The notes under the pieces are model-generated. The model saw only the letters and a list, made by a program, of their open reading frames with translations, did no database searches and was not told the DNA's origin. DNA of 64,000 nt, taken from contig NZ_JACDOH010000004.1 of NCBI RefSeq assembly GCF_017656155.1, forward strand, positions 1 to 64,000. Reading direction: 5' to 3'. This stretch comes from Thermosyntropha sp. (lineage in GTDB: Bacteria > Bacillota > Syntrophomonadia > Syntrophomonadales > Syntrophomonadaceae). The position numbers and the translations under genes are program-made. How positions within the stretch are numbered: position 1 is the stretch's first letter; every line of letters begins with the position of its first letter. Below are positions 42,533-51,395 of this stretch, in pieces.

Positions 42533-44233
42533 TTACGGATTCATTTCATAGGCTCCTACTAATGACAAAACATGGTCATTCCATACCTTGTCTGTATTAT
42601 CGCTGTTTACCGGCAGTTTGATAATTTTCATGAGATTAGCTATTTGCGCTTCACTGTTGCGATGATTTGATACCATCTGTAAAGCATACTGCGAAGTATC
42701 CCTAACAATAAAGTTGAAAATTTCATCTACGATTTCCTGTGGTATATTGTAAATCTTGGCATTTTCAAGAATAAGCTGTGCATAAGGAATCATGGTGAAT
42801 ATTTCTCCCAAAGCCAGCATATAATCCTTGTTATCTGCCTGTTCTTTGTCAGGAGGAGTATCAGACAGAAATGCGCGCAAAAGCTCAATCTGGTCTTTAA
42901 ATACTTCGATATTCGGAGTAGATATTCCGGCATAAGGCCGCTTATAATCCGGGAACTTAACTGCTTTAAGGCTTCCTGCCTTCTGATTCAAAATATAGTC
43001 ATCATTTGCTATATCATCTCTCAGCGGAATTTCCGGCAGGTCTATATTATTGAACAGGTAATTTCCCATAAACCGAACTACCAATCCCATATTAACATGA
43101 GTAGTTCCTTCTAATCTCGGAATCATGCCAATATCTCTTACAGCCATTTCAAAATAGGTATCCTGTTCAAAACCTTTTGCTGCAATAGCATCCAAAAGCA
43201 TATCAATAATCTTCATGCCTTCGGTAGTAACTTTCATCTTCTGAATCGGGTTGTATAAGAGATAGCGCCGGTCATTATCATTGGCAGAACGGAAATAGTC
43301 AATTGCCCGCATAGCAAAGAGACGCATAGCCACAAGGCGTACAAAAGACTCGGTAAAGAGTTTCTTGATATGCGGGAAATCAGTTACCCGGTGTCCATAG
43401 AGCCAACGGTTATAGGCATGATTTATAGCTTCATAAAGTGCATGGGTGCAAATACCGACAGAACAAAAGCCAAGCTGGAATTTCCCTACATTGATGGTAT
43501 TGAGAGCTGAATCCCATGCCCTTTGCCCGCTGGATAAAATCTCACTCCGAGTTATAGGATAATCATGCAATGAATATGCAGCAACATAAGCAGGGCGATT
43601 TCCTGAAGTGTTGATTTTTTTCACACATTCATAATTGGGATGAGTTGTTTCAACTACAAAAAATACAAAATCATTGGTATCAGCATAACGACCGAAAGTT
43701 GACACTAAAGCAGCTTTATTTCCATTTCCTATGTAGTATTTGTCCCCTCTTGCCAGATAAGTTCCATCTCCTCTGGGATAAAGCTTCATCTCATTGGCAT
43801 ATAAATCTGCTCCGTGTTCCTTTTCTGAAAGCCCGAAAGCAAAAATACCGCCTTCTTTAAGAAGCTGTCCGGTTTTCTTTTTAACTTCCTCATTATCTCC
43901 CATCCAAATAGGGCCTAATCCCAATATACTTACCTGATAACAATATTGATAAGACAAACCGTAAAAACCAAGCAGTTCATTATACTGGGCAATCCGGTAC
44001 ATATCAAACCGGGCATCGGGATCGCCATATCCAGCAGGGGTCAAAAGGGTTGCATAAGCCTGAGTTTCTTTCAGCATATTAATATAATCATCATACCATC
44101 TTATATCCTGGTCATCTTCCTTTATACTAGCCAACCCCTTGTTTTCAAAAAAATCGATGGTCTTTTGAAAAATATCGTTTGTTTTTTCATCTTTAAAAGG
44201 CCTATGGTATTTTTTCGGGTTAAGTAAAAACAT
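42533..44233 (-). CDS. Acyl-CoA dehydrogenase (large form)
   Basis: This roughly 566-residue flavoprotein is longer than the classical 380-residue enzymes. I start it at ATG 44233, 7 nt after GGAGGG; the upstream frame has no such site. The acyl/FAD-binding segment FGLSEKEHGADLYANEMKL, the K-Y-Y-I-G-N-G-N flavin motif and the catalytic-base region RLEGTTHVNMGL (Glu in EGT) are present. A C-terminal extension follows the ACAD fold. It should oxidise an acyl-CoA with an electron-transfer flavoprotein as partner; no etf genes are here. The substrate is unknown. Confidence 0.88.
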   Translation of the reverse strand: MFLLNPKKYHRPFKDEKTNDIFQKTIDFFENKGLASIKEDDQDIRWYDDYINMLKETQAYATLLTPAGYGDPDARFDMYRIAQYNELLGFYGLSYQYCYQVSILGLGPIWMGDNEEVKKKTGQLLKEGGIFAFGLSEKEHGADLYANEMKLYPRGDGTYLARGDKYYIGNGNKAALVSTFGRYADTNDFVFFVVETTHPNYECVKKINTSGNRPAYVAAYSLHDYPITRSEILSSGQRAWDSALNTINVGKFQLGFCSVGICTHALYEAINHAYNRWLYGHRVTDFPHIKKLFTESFVRLVAMRLFAMRAIDYFRSANDNDRRYLLYNPIQKMKVTTEGMKIIDMLLDAIAAKGFEQDTYFEMAVRDIGMIPRLEGTTHVNMGLVVRFMGNYLFNNIDLPEIPLRDDIANDDYILNQKAGSLKAVKFPDYKRPYAGISTPNIEVFKDQIELLRAFLSDTPPDKEQADNKDYMLALGEIFTMIPYAQLILENAKIYNIPQEIVDEIFNFIVRDTSQYALQMVSNHRNSEAQIANLMKIIKLPVNSDNTDKVWNDHVLSLVGAYEMNP

Positions 44234-44428
44234 CCACATTCCCTCCAGCACGTATATTATTTTATTAAATATTATGTCACATTGTATTAAAAGCGTCAAA
44301 TATATAATTGCAAAGAATTATTTGTTTTGTTTTAATTTTACGACTATTTATCCAGGATCATAAATATTTTCAGTGAAGTCCATAAAATTTGATTTTGTGA
44401 AAAAAAGGACAAAAAGGCTTGTATTTAT

Positions 44429-44446
44429 TTGTGAAAGATATTACAA
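44429..44446. promoter_or_regulatory. Possible Rex-type operator
   Basis: TTGTGAAAGATATTACAA agrees with the inverted-repeat consensus TTGTGAA-N4-TTCACAA at 12 of the 14 defined positions. Rex senses NADH/NAD+ and often controls hydrogenase and C4 acyl-CoA genes in clostridia. It lies between the divergent acyl-CoA dehydrogenase and the 199-residue protein gene. No rex gene is in the window. Confidence 0.35.
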
Positions 44447-44504
44447 TCACATTAGAAGGATTAATTGTCTTTTAAAAGGCAAAACTTTTAAGGAGGTTAC
44501 AATT

Positions 44505-45104
44505 ATGGCTGCTACTGCCCTCTTTATTCAAAACCAAATAACAAAAGAGACAGAAAAGATCAAATTCAAAGTTCCAACAACAGCCAGCGAAGCATATACA
44601 CTAGGAATCACTATGTCAAGCTTATTCCTGCATATTTTAACTATTTTATCTTCACAATGCAAAAGCGAAAAGGGACGTGAAATTTTAAATCTCTTTGCTG
44701 CCCAGGAAGAAAAAGAAATAAAAACTTTTTCATCCGATTTTAAATTTGCGCTTAACTGTGAAATCACCCGTTTTTATCAATCGGGAGGAACTATCATCCC
44801 CTTGGATATTTCAAAAGAACAGATCGCGGAAACTAAACTTTTAATAACCAGAAACTTAGAAAACTTTTTCAACTGGATGCAGGAAATTGAAAACAGTTTT
44901 GCAAACAACCCTTCTCCTGATGCAAGCAAATATTTCAACACCAAAAACGTCGAAGATGTTTTTGCAACCTGTATGAAAGCACGCATGAGTATTATTGGAC
45001 TGTACAGGCGGCTTGCTAAACTTTATCCAAAAGGAAACATCAGCAAAGCATTTGAAGAAATGGCTCTTACCCTGGAAAAAGGAAATGAAAACCTGTTAAT
45101 CTAA
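44505..45104 (+). CDS. Unrecognised helical protein, possibly ferritin-like
   Basis: This protein is 199 residues from ATG 44505, which follows AAGGAGG by 8 nt; the longer open frame starting at 44373 has no such signal. It is all-helical, with an EEKE segment around residue 70 and regularly spaced acidic residues that recall four-helix rubrerythrin/ferritin-like proteins, but the metal-ligand pattern is incomplete, so this is only a suggestion. It is divergent from the acyl-CoA dehydrogenase gene, sharing a 271-nt promoter region with a Rex-like site. Confidence 0.6.
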   Translation: MAATALFIQNQITKETEKIKFKVPTTASEAYTLGITMSSLFLHILTILSSQCKSEKGREILNLFAAQEEKEIKTFSSDFKFALNCEITRFYQSGGTIIPLDISKEQIAETKLLITRNLENFFNWMQEIENSFANNPSPDASKYFNTKNVEDVFATCMKARMSIIGLYRRLAKLYPKGNISKAFEEMALTLEKGNENLLI

Positions 45105-45189
45105 AATAATGCATACTATCAAGAATATTTATTAGCAAAAATATTTCGTTCACATTATTATAATTTAATGACATCGAAAGGAGGGAAAC

Positions 45190-45351
45190 ATGATGCAGGA
45201 AAGAGATAAGGAATTTGCTAAAGCTGTTGATGAAATAGTTAAAGGAATTGACGAAAATTTTCCCAGAATATTTTCAAAGTCTAAATCCCCTTCTAAACCG
45301 CGGAAAACTTTAACCCGTATGGTCATAAATTTATTAAATATCTCTAAATAA
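45190..45351 (+). CDS. Small basic/acidic protein, 53 residues
   Basis: ATG 45190 follows GAAAGGAGGG by 4 nt. The product has an acidic helical N-terminal half (MMQERDKEFAKAVDE) and a Lys/Arg/Ser-rich middle (SKSKSPSKPRKTLTR) and ends in a hydrophobic tail. The good ribosome-binding site and the position 85 nt downstream of the previous gene support it. The opposite-strand open frame across the same bases has no such signal. The function is unknown. Confidence 0.5.
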   Translation: MMQERDKEFAKAVDEIVKGIDENFPRIFSKSKSPSKPRKTLTRMVINLLNISK

Positions 45352-45455
45352 ATTTTTATAATCTTTAGAGTATTGCAAAAAATCATTTTACATGTAATAA
45401 TAAAGATACCTTCACCCCCCAAGTATAAATATAAATTCCATCACATTCCCTCTCC

Positions 45456-45480
45456 ACATGAGCCCGTAAAGGGCTCATGT
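45456..45480 (+). terminator. Terminator upstream of the min genes
   Basis: A perfect 10-bp stem ACATGAGCCC/GGGCTCATGT with a 5-nt loop, followed by AGTTTT. It closes the transcript of the two preceding small genes. Confidence 0.8.
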
Positions 45481-45631
45481 AGTTTTCTGCACATTTTTTA
45501 TTTTCTTCGTCCCGGTTCATTCATTTTCCATAAATAGCAGTTTATTCTGAGAAAAATATCATTTAAAATTAATATATATGTAGAATCTTTATTTCATTTA
45601 TTATCAATGTCTTCAGGGAGGGCCATCTAAT

Positions 45632-46444
45632 ATGAACAACAATGAAAATAATAGTCAGGTTATAGTAGTCACTTCAGGTAAAGGTGGAGTAGGCAAAACT
45701 ACCACTGTAGCCAATGTAAGCTGTGCACTTGCCCGTATGGGACATAAAGTAGCAGTTATGGATCTTGATATTGGCCTTAAAAAACTTGACTTAATATTAG
45801 GACTGGAGAATCGTGTAATATATGACATCGTTCAAGTCATTGAAGGGGAATGCACTTTAAAACAGGCCTTGGTAAAAGATAAACGTTTTGGTCATCTTTA
45901 TATGCTTCCTGCAGCCCAGACCCGTAATAAAGATGATATAACCCCTGAACAGGTAAAAAAAATATGTGACGAAATGCGCAAAGATTTTGATTATATCTTT
46001 ATAGACTGCCCTGCGGGAATTGAACAAGGATTCAGAAATGCTATTGCTGCTGCTGATAAAGCCATAGTTGTAACTAATCCTGAAGTATCCGCCGTCCGAG
46101 ATGCAGATCGGATAATCGGCATGCTCGAATCCGCCCAGTTTAAGGATATAAAACTTATAATTAACCGTCTCCGCATAGATATGGTCAAAACCGGCAATAT
46201 GCTAAGCATTGACGATTTACTCGAACACCTATGTATTGACCTTTTAGGAGTAGTTCCGGAAGACAAAAATGTAGTAATTTCAACCAATAAAGGCGAACCT
46301 ATAATTTTAAACGAACGTTCAGCGGCAGCCACTGCTTTTAATAATATTGCCCGGCGCATCACCGGTGAAAAAGTTGATATACAGGATTTTGAGGAAAATC
46401 CGTCATTCTGGTCAAAAATAAAAACTCTTTTCGCTGGAAAATAA
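45632..46444 (+). CDS. minD: Septum site-determining ATPase MinD
   Basis: This 270-residue ParA/MinD-family ATPase binds the membrane and recruits MinC. The deviant Walker A SGKGGVGKTT is at about residues 15-24, DLDIGLKKLD (switch I) follows, and DCPAGIEQGF is Walker B. The C-terminal amphipathic membrane-targeting helix FWSKIKTLF is present. AGGGAGG precedes the ATG. It is first in a minD-minE-minC operon; the common order is minC-minD-minE. Confidence 0.96.
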   Translation: MNNNENNSQVIVVTSGKGGVGKTTTVANVSCALARMGHKVAVMDLDIGLKKLDLILGLENRVIYDIVQVIEGECTLKQALVKDKRFGHLYMLPAAQTRNKDDITPEQVKKICDEMRKDFDYIFIDCPAGIEQGFRNAIAAADKAIVVTNPEVSAVRDADRIIGMLESAQFKDIKLIINRLRIDMVKTGNMLSIDDLLEHLCIDLLGVVPEDKNVVISTNKGEPIILNERSAAATAFNNIARRITGEKVDIQDFEENPSFWSKIKTLFAGK

Positions 46445-46459
46445 AAGGGGGATCTAGCA

Positions 46460-46711
46460 ATGATAGAATTCCTTAAAAAAATTTATTCCCGAGAAAACAA
46501 TTCAAGCCGGGCACAGGCTAATGAAAGGCTGCGCATTGTTTTGGCTCATGATAGAGCCGGAACTTCAAATCAGCTCATGGAAACCTTAAAAGAAGAGATC
46601 ATCCAGGTTATCGCCAAACATGTCGAAATTGCTGGCACGCCTGAAGTAACCATCATTCATGAAGGAAGGCAGTCGGCACTCGACATCAATATTCCGCTAA
46701 AAGGCAGGTAA
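46460..46711 (+). CDS. minE: Cell division topological specificity factor MinE
   Basis: This 83-residue protein has an N-terminal MinD-binding helix ([13 protein letters not shown]) and a C-terminal dimerisation domain ([21 protein letters not shown], split here). The length is typical. It stimulates MinD ATPase to set up pole-to-pole oscillation, so this organism uses the MinE rather than the DivIVA system. AAAGGGGG precedes the start, 15 nt after minD. Confidence 0.93.
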   Translation: MIEFLKKIYSRENNSSRAQANERLRIVLAHDRAGTSNQLMETLKEEIIQVIAKHVEIAGTPEVTIIHEGRQSALDINIPLKGR

Positions 46712-46721
46712 ATGGCAGGCT

Positions 46722-47327
46722 ATGATAAGCATAAAAGGAATAAATGGGAATCTGGTATTCACCTTCAGCAAAGGCAGCTTTAATGAATACATAGATTTTC
46801 TACGTCAAAAATTTTCAGCTAATCCTAATCTCTTTGCCGGTTCTAAAGTCATTTTCCGCGGGGAAGGTTTAGAAAATCTTTCCCATCAGCAAATAGCTGA
46901 AATACAAAAGCTATGCCTTGAATACGGCGTGATACTTAATAATACAATATTTACCCCTGAAAAATCTTCAGGCAATGATGTCATAGTATACCGCAATGTT
47001 CGGAGCGGGCAAAAAATTCGTTCTGAAGGTTCAGTAATAGTATGGGGCAATGTGCATGAAAGTGCCGAAATAATAGCTGCCCATGATATAATTGTTCTTG
47101 GCAAGTTAGAAGGTATAGTACATGCCGGCTTTTATGGGGATAAAAACAGTATTATCTTTGCCCTCCAAATGGCACCAGGGCAAATTCGCATTGCTGACAA
47201 ATTTTCCCGTTCCCCATCCGGGCATACTGCGAAAGACTATCCAGAAATCGCCTATCTTGAGGAAGATAATATCTGTGTAAGCCGCTACATCCCACAGGAA
47301 AATTTAGCGCGGTTAAACATAATATGA
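46722..47327 (+). CDS. minC: Septum site-determining protein MinC
   Basis: This 201-residue inhibitor of FtsZ assembly has an N-terminal FtsZ-binding domain (about residues 1-90) and, after a linker, the C-terminal beta-helix that binds MinD: RNVRSGQKIRSEGSVIVWGN and DIIVLGKLEGIVHAG, both family hallmarks. It lies last in the operon, which is unusual. Its stop codon lies between the two arms of the hairpin shared with the convergent feoB gene. Confidence 0.92.
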   Translation: MISIKGINGNLVFTFSKGSFNEYIDFLRQKFSANPNLFAGSKVIFRGEGLENLSHQQIAEIQKLCLEYGVILNNTIFTPEKSSGNDVIVYRNVRSGQKIRSEGSVIVWGNVHESAEIIAAHDIIVLGKLEGIVHAGFYGDKNSIIFALQMAPGQIRIADKFSRSPSGHTAKDYPEIAYLEEDNICVSRYIPQENLARLNII

Positions 47328-47344
47328 GGTTTAGCCGCGCTAAA
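47303..47344. terminator. Hairpin joining the minC and feoB 3' ends
   Basis: A 16-bp stem (47303-47318 with 47329-47344; one G-U) has its left arm inside the minC coding end and its right arm touching the stop codon of the convergent feoB membrane gene. It probably ends both transcripts, though U-runs are poor. Confidence 0.6.
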
Positions 47345-48725
47345 CCAGCCATCTTAATGTTTGGGCTCCTATAAAACACACCGCCCCAGCAACAAGAAGA
47401 GGAATTATAAATGCTAAAAAGCTCCATTTTAAGCTGTTAGTTTCCCGCTTAATCGTAAGTAATGTAGTTGCACAAGGATAATGCAAAAGAGAAAAAAGCA
47501 TAACACATAGCGCCGTAATCCAGGTCCAGCCACACTGTTCTATCAAAATAGAGCGCAAACTTTCTAAACTTTCAACCTCGATCATAACTCCCGTAGAAAG
47601 ATAACCCATTATCATCAAAGGCAGCACTATTTCGTTAGCCGGCAGCCCTAAAATAAAAGCAGTTAAAATAACCCCATCAAGCCCTATGAGCCTGCCAATC
47701 GGCTCTAAAAAACTCGTCATATACTGTAAAAGGCTGCAGTCTCCTACCACAGTATTAGCCATAATCCATATTATCCCTCCAGCCGGAGCAGCTACAATTA
47801 TAGCACGCATTAAAACAAATATTGTTCTGTCGAATATCGATCTTACTATTACCTGCCCTATAAGAGGCCGACGATAAGGGGGAAGTTCCAAAACAAAATT
47901 CGATGGAATACCCTTCAACAAAGTCTTTGATAAAACGTAAGATATAAACAAAGTCATTAAAACACCAATCAAAACTAGGCCTGCAACTATCCCTGCAGCT
48001 ATAATCCCCTTATAAGCCGCTGTTCCACCAAAAAAAATCATAGATAATGCAATAACTAGAGGAAATCTTCCATTGCAAGGCACAAAATTATTCGTTAATA
48101 TAGCTATCAAGCGTTCACGGGGAGAATCAATAATACGGCATGAAGTTACTCCTGCTGCATTGCATCCAAACCCCATACACATGGTAAGAGCCTGTTTTCC
48201 ACAAGTCCCTGCTTTCTGGAAAATACTATCCAGATTAAAAGCTACCCTCGGCAGATATCCGGCATCTTCAAGCAAAGTAAACAAAGGAAAGAATATAGCC
48301 ATAGGAGGCAGCATAACTGAAACTACCCAGGCCACCGAATGGTAAACCCCTGATACAAAAAAACCTTGTATAAAGTCAGACCAGCCTGCTGCAACAAAAA
48401 GCTGCGTAATCTTCTCTTCAATAGCAAAAAAAGCCGCTGCCAACAATTCTGAGGGATAATTAGCCCCAATAATGGTAATAAAAAATACCAGCCCGAGCAA
48501 TGCTAGCATAATAGGAATTCCCAAATACCTGGAAGTTACTATATCATCTATAATAGTATCAATATCAACCTTATTATCTCCTTTTATTACTACCTTTTGA
48601 GCTATACTTTCTGCCTGACAGTAAATACTCTTAAGAATAGTTTCGCTGTAATCTTTATGATTTTTTTGCAATTCCTGGCTTAAATTTGATAAATCAGTCT
48701 TAACAAAAATATTATTTGCATTCAT
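47340..48725 (-). CDS. feoB: Ferrous iron transporter FeoB, membrane part (split gene)
   Basis: This 461-residue protein is the membrane portion of FeoB without the GTPase. The duplicated gate-type segments (GIPIMLALLGLVFF, LPPMAIFFPLFTLLEDAGYLP, GFGCNAAGV, LGLPANEIVLP) and about eight membrane helices are present. Normally this is continuous with the G domain. Here its ATG overlaps the stop of the upstream G-domain gene by 4 nt, with no clear ribosome-binding site, so translation is probably by reinitiation. Confidence 0.92.
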   Translation of the reverse strand: MNANNIFVKTDLSNLSQELQKNHKDYSETILKSIYCQAESIAQKVVIKGDNKVDIDTIIDDIVTSRYLGIPIMLALLGLVFFITIIGANYPSELLAAAFFAIEEKITQLFVAAGWSDFIQGFFVSGVYHSVAWVVSVMLPPMAIFFPLFTLLEDAGYLPRVAFNLDSIFQKAGTCGKQALTMCMGFGCNAAGVTSCRIIDSPRERLIAILTNNFVPCNGRFPLVIALSMIFFGGTAAYKGIIAAGIVAGLVLIGVLMTLFISYVLSKTLLKGIPSNFVLELPPYRRPLIGQVIVRSIFDRTIFVLMRAIIVAAPAGGIIWIMANTVVGDCSLLQYMTSFLEPIGRLIGLDGVILTAFILGLPANEIVLPLMIMGYLSTGVMIEVESLESLRSILIEQCGWTWITALCVMLFSLLHYPCATTLLTIKRETNSLKWSFLAFIIPLLVAGAVCFIGAQTLRWLV

Positions 48726-49477
48726 AAGATCACACTGCTTTCTTCAGTCCAGTATTGGTTTATCCCTTCCCATAAACCTTTATCTCCATCTATAATGCGC
48801 AAAGCAACCCAACGGGGATTTATAAATCTACTTACAGGAAGCTGCATAAGCTGAGATTGTATTTTTTCTACTAATAATTCTATTTCAGTATCATATCTGA
48901 CTAAACAGGGAAAAGTTTTAATTCTACCCTCCACCATATCCTTTATCAGGATTTTAAGTTCATCAAGCCCTTTTTTAGCCCTGGCTGCCGTTGCTAACAC
49001 CGGAACTCCCAGCTCACAGGATAACCTTCTGGTATCAACATACAGTGATTTTCTCTTTGCTTCATCGATGAGATTTACACAAACAATAACCTTATCCGTT
49101 ATTTCTAATATCTGTAAAACTAAATTGAGATTCCTCTCTAAACAGGTTCCATCTGTTACCACCACCGTCACATCAGGACAACCAAAACAAATAAAGTCCC
49201 GCGCTACCTGTTCATCGGAAGAATTAGCAAAAAGAGAATAAGTCCCCGGTAAATCTATAAGTTTATATCTGCGGCCTTCAAAAATAAACTCACCCTGAGC
49301 CTGAACTACTGTTTTACCTGGCCAATTACCAGTATGCTGCTTCATTCCAGTCAAATTATTGAATATGGTGCTCTTCCCTGTATTAGGGTTACCGGCTAAG
49401 GCCACCACCACCTCATCAGGTGAAGATATTTCAACATTAAACTTTTTTCTCACCTTAACTAACTCTTCAAAATTCAT
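48722..49477 (-). CDS. feoB: Ferrous iron transporter FeoB, GTPase part (split gene)
   Basis: This 251-residue G domain of FeoB has G1 AGNPNTGKST, the switch I region MKQHTGNWPGKTV, G3 DLPGTYSL and G4 NLID. The helical spacer domain follows and the frame stops at TGA within ATGA at 48722-48725. In most bacteria the reading continues into the membrane part. Both halves look intact, so the pair is probably functional as two polypeptides. Confidence 0.92.
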   Translation of the reverse strand: MNFEELVKVRKKFNVEISSPDEVVVALAGNPNTGKSTIFNNLTGMKQHTGNWPGKTVVQAQGEFIFEGRRYKLIDLPGTYSLFANSSDEQVARDFICFGCPDVTVVVTDGTCLERNLNLVLQILEITDKVIVCVNLIDEAKRKSLYVDTRRLSCELGVPVLATAARAKKGLDELKILIKDMVEGRIKTFPCLVRYDTEIELLVEKIQSQLMQLPVSRFINPRWVALRIIDGDKGLWEGINQYWTEESSVIL

Positions 49478-49504
49478 CCTTAAACCTCCACCATACTTTA
49501 TATT

Positions 49505-49729
49505 TTATTTAGTTTCAACAAATATCTGATAAGCCTCCTTCTTGCGCAGGGCAATTAATGTATCCCTTAATTCGAAAACTATGGGACTACCTGCCGGACT
49601 TTTACGCACACTCTTAATCTCAGTCCCCGGCACAAAACCTAAATCTAAAAGCCTTCTTTTAATAGAACCATCCAGATCAACAAGATCGATAATACCCTTC
49701 TGCCCTACTTTCAAATCTGAAAGCCGCAT
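49505..49729 (-). CDS. feoA: FeoA, SH3-like iron-transport accessory protein
   Basis: This 74-residue protein has the FeoA fold: LSDLKVGQKGIIDLVDLDG, split across its first half, then RRLLDLGFVPGTEIKSVRKSPAGSP, also split, and IALRKKEA. It is first of feoA-feoB(G)-feoB(M). Its upstream region holds an imperfect TGTCAG/CTGACA hairpin directly before an AGGGGG ribosome-binding site, which might regulate it; no Fur box was evident. Confidence 0.92.
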   Translation of the reverse strand: MRLSDLKVGQKGIIDLVDLDGSIKRRLLDLGFVPGTEIKSVRKSPAGSPIVFELRDTLIALRKKEAYQIFVETK

Positions 49730-49829
49730 ACAAAGGAACCCCCTGTCAGTCTAAACTTAATATTCTCTGACAATTTATAATAAGCAATCAGTAAACAAAA
49801 GGTTACTTTATATAATTGTTTTATCCATA

Positions 49830-49872
49830 AAAAATGCCCTTCTCAAGCAACCAGCTCAAGAAGGGCATTTTT
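49830..49872 (-). terminator. Terminator of the flavodoxin-fold reductase gene
   Basis: A perfect 14-bp stem AAAAATGCCCTTCT/AGAAGGGCATTTTT with a 15-nt loop lies beyond the stop codon of the minus-strand gene. Confidence 0.85.
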
Positions 49873-49891
49873 AATCTTTTTATCTTCAAAC

Positions 49892-50473
49892 TCAAGCAAA
49901 ATTTTGAATAAGATTTCTGACCTCACTGAGCATATTTCTACGTTCCTCATCACTTACCATAGGAACCGCATAAAAAATCTTGCTCTTATATTCAGAAAAA
50001 CCGCAAAAACCAAAGAGAGCCTGAGCTATTCCCATATCTACGACTTTATCCAATCCGGTTTCTTTGGCAGTTTTTTCATCAGCTCCTGCAGTAGTAATAA
50101 TAAGCCCTTTTTTCCCATTCAACAAACCTCTAGGACCAGACTCAGTATATTCATAAGCAAAGCCTATGCTAAACACCCGATCCATATAACCTTTCATAAT
50201 CGCAGGAACCGAATACCACCAAATAGGGGCTACCATAACTATAATATCAGCATTTCTTACATCTTCCTGTTCAGCTTTAATATCAGCTGGAACATTACCG
50301 GTATGTGTACCTTCAAGATCGGCTTTAGAAAGCACCGGATTAAAATTCATAGCATAAAGGTCTTTTACCTTTACTTCAATACCTTTTTTCTCAAGCTCTT
50401 CTTTTACTGTGGCAGCAATAGCAGCATTAAAACTTAAAGGATTGGGATGAGCATAAACTAACAATGCTTTCAT
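49892..50473 (-). CDS. Flavodoxin-fold NAD(P)H:quinone oxidoreductase-like protein
   Basis: This protein is 193 residues from ATG 50473, which lies 8 nt after AGGAGG (the frame is open further upstream without a signal). The N-terminal KALLVYAHPNPLSFNAA phosphate loop, PIWWYSVPAIMKGYMDRVF and KKGLIITTAGA motifs place it in the NQO1/MdaB/KefF family, FMN- or FAD-dependent two-electron reductases. The substrate is unknown. The 250 bases upstream show nothing definite. Confidence 0.87.
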   Translation of the reverse strand: MKALLVYAHPNPLSFNAAIAATVKEELEKKGIEVKVKDLYAMNFNPVLSKADLEGTHTGNVPADIKAEQEDVRNADIIVMVAPIWWYSVPAIMKGYMDRVFSIGFAYEYTESGPRGLLNGKKGLIITTAGADEKTAKETGLDKVVDMGIAQALFGFCGFSEYKSKIFYAVPMVSDEERRNMLSEVRNLIQNFA

Positions 50474-50723
50474 TATATCAACACCTCCTATAACAAACTT
50501 ATTATATGCAAGAAGTTTCTGATAATTCAAGTATCATACCTGACTTTTTTTTATTTTCTGATCACAAACACCTATAAATTCTGGCAGAAATTAAACAATA
50601 AAAAAACAATTTCTCTTATTCAAATCTGTCTGAATAAACTTCTTCTGGAAAGTGCACAGTTCTACAAAATTCCCTCTGTAAAAACTCTTAAGGACATCTA
50701 TATAAGGATCCTTGTTCAATATT

Positions 50724-51371
50724 TCATTTATCTTCCTCAAGTAATTTCTTATAATAAGAATTTACCGTGTAAAGAGCTGCTGTCGGATTATGGGCGAGCA
50801 CTCTATCCTTAGTTATAAGAGTGGTTACAGGAGCTTTAGAATATTTATTAAATAAAATATCATGCCCTACACAAAGACCTATAACTACATTTAATTCAGT
50901 ATTTTCACGGTTCAGGGCTTCTGCTTGTAAAATCGGATTACAGGCAGCCTCAAATTGATATGGCTTTAATTTCATCTCCTCTTGTAAACCAAAATCACAT
51001 TTATCAACACTTCCTACTTTACAAACTACACAGTAGGGATTAAGTCCTTTAGCCCTTACAATGCGTGCAAAAATCCTTGCTTCATTGATTAAACCTATGC
51101 ATGCGGCTATACCTATTTTATTCATTCCCATTTTCCTAGCAAATTTAATAGTTTCTTCAACCCGGGTAAGTTGCCCATAATATTTCCCTTCAATAAAAGC
51201 AGCTGTCTGCATTATTCTCCGGTTCTCTTCATCTGCATAGATCTGCCTTACCTTTTTTATCTCTTCTTCCGACAGATTTACAGTAAGACAGAAATCTGGA
51301 TATTTACCGTCACGCCGGTAACAATTATTCCCTTTACATTCAGTACATGATAATACGGGTTCACTCTTCAT
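50724..51371 (-). CDS. DUF1847 putative metal-binding protein
   Basis: This roughly 215-residue cytoplasmic protein has an N-terminal Cys cluster (CTECKGNNC at about residues 8-16, then DFC) and further conserved Cys residues (CIGL, CVVCKVG, CDFG, CNP, CVGHD), the pattern of the DUF1847 family. The cysteines suggest a metal or FeS site, which is unproven. The start is ATG 51371, 7 nt after GGAGG; a GTG one codon upstream is possible. Next to it is a broken ABC transporter operon. Confidence 0.85.
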   Translation of the reverse strand: MKSEPVLSCTECKGNNCYRRDGKYPDFCLTVNLSEEEIKKVRQIYADEENRRIMQTAAFIEGKYYGQLTRVEETIKFARKMGMNKIGIAACIGLINEARIFARIVRAKGLNPYCVVCKVGSVDKCDFGLQEEMKLKPYQFEAACNPILQAEALNRENTELNVVIGLCVGHDILFNKYSKAPVTTLITKDRVLAHNPTAALYTVNSYYKKLLEEDK

Positions 51372-51395
51372 CACAAAACCTCCAGAACAAATTGT

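Noticed and set aside
45165-45422. 85-codon minus-strand frame
   Set aside because: It is antisense to a small plus-strand gene with a good ribosome-binding site and shows no own start signal.
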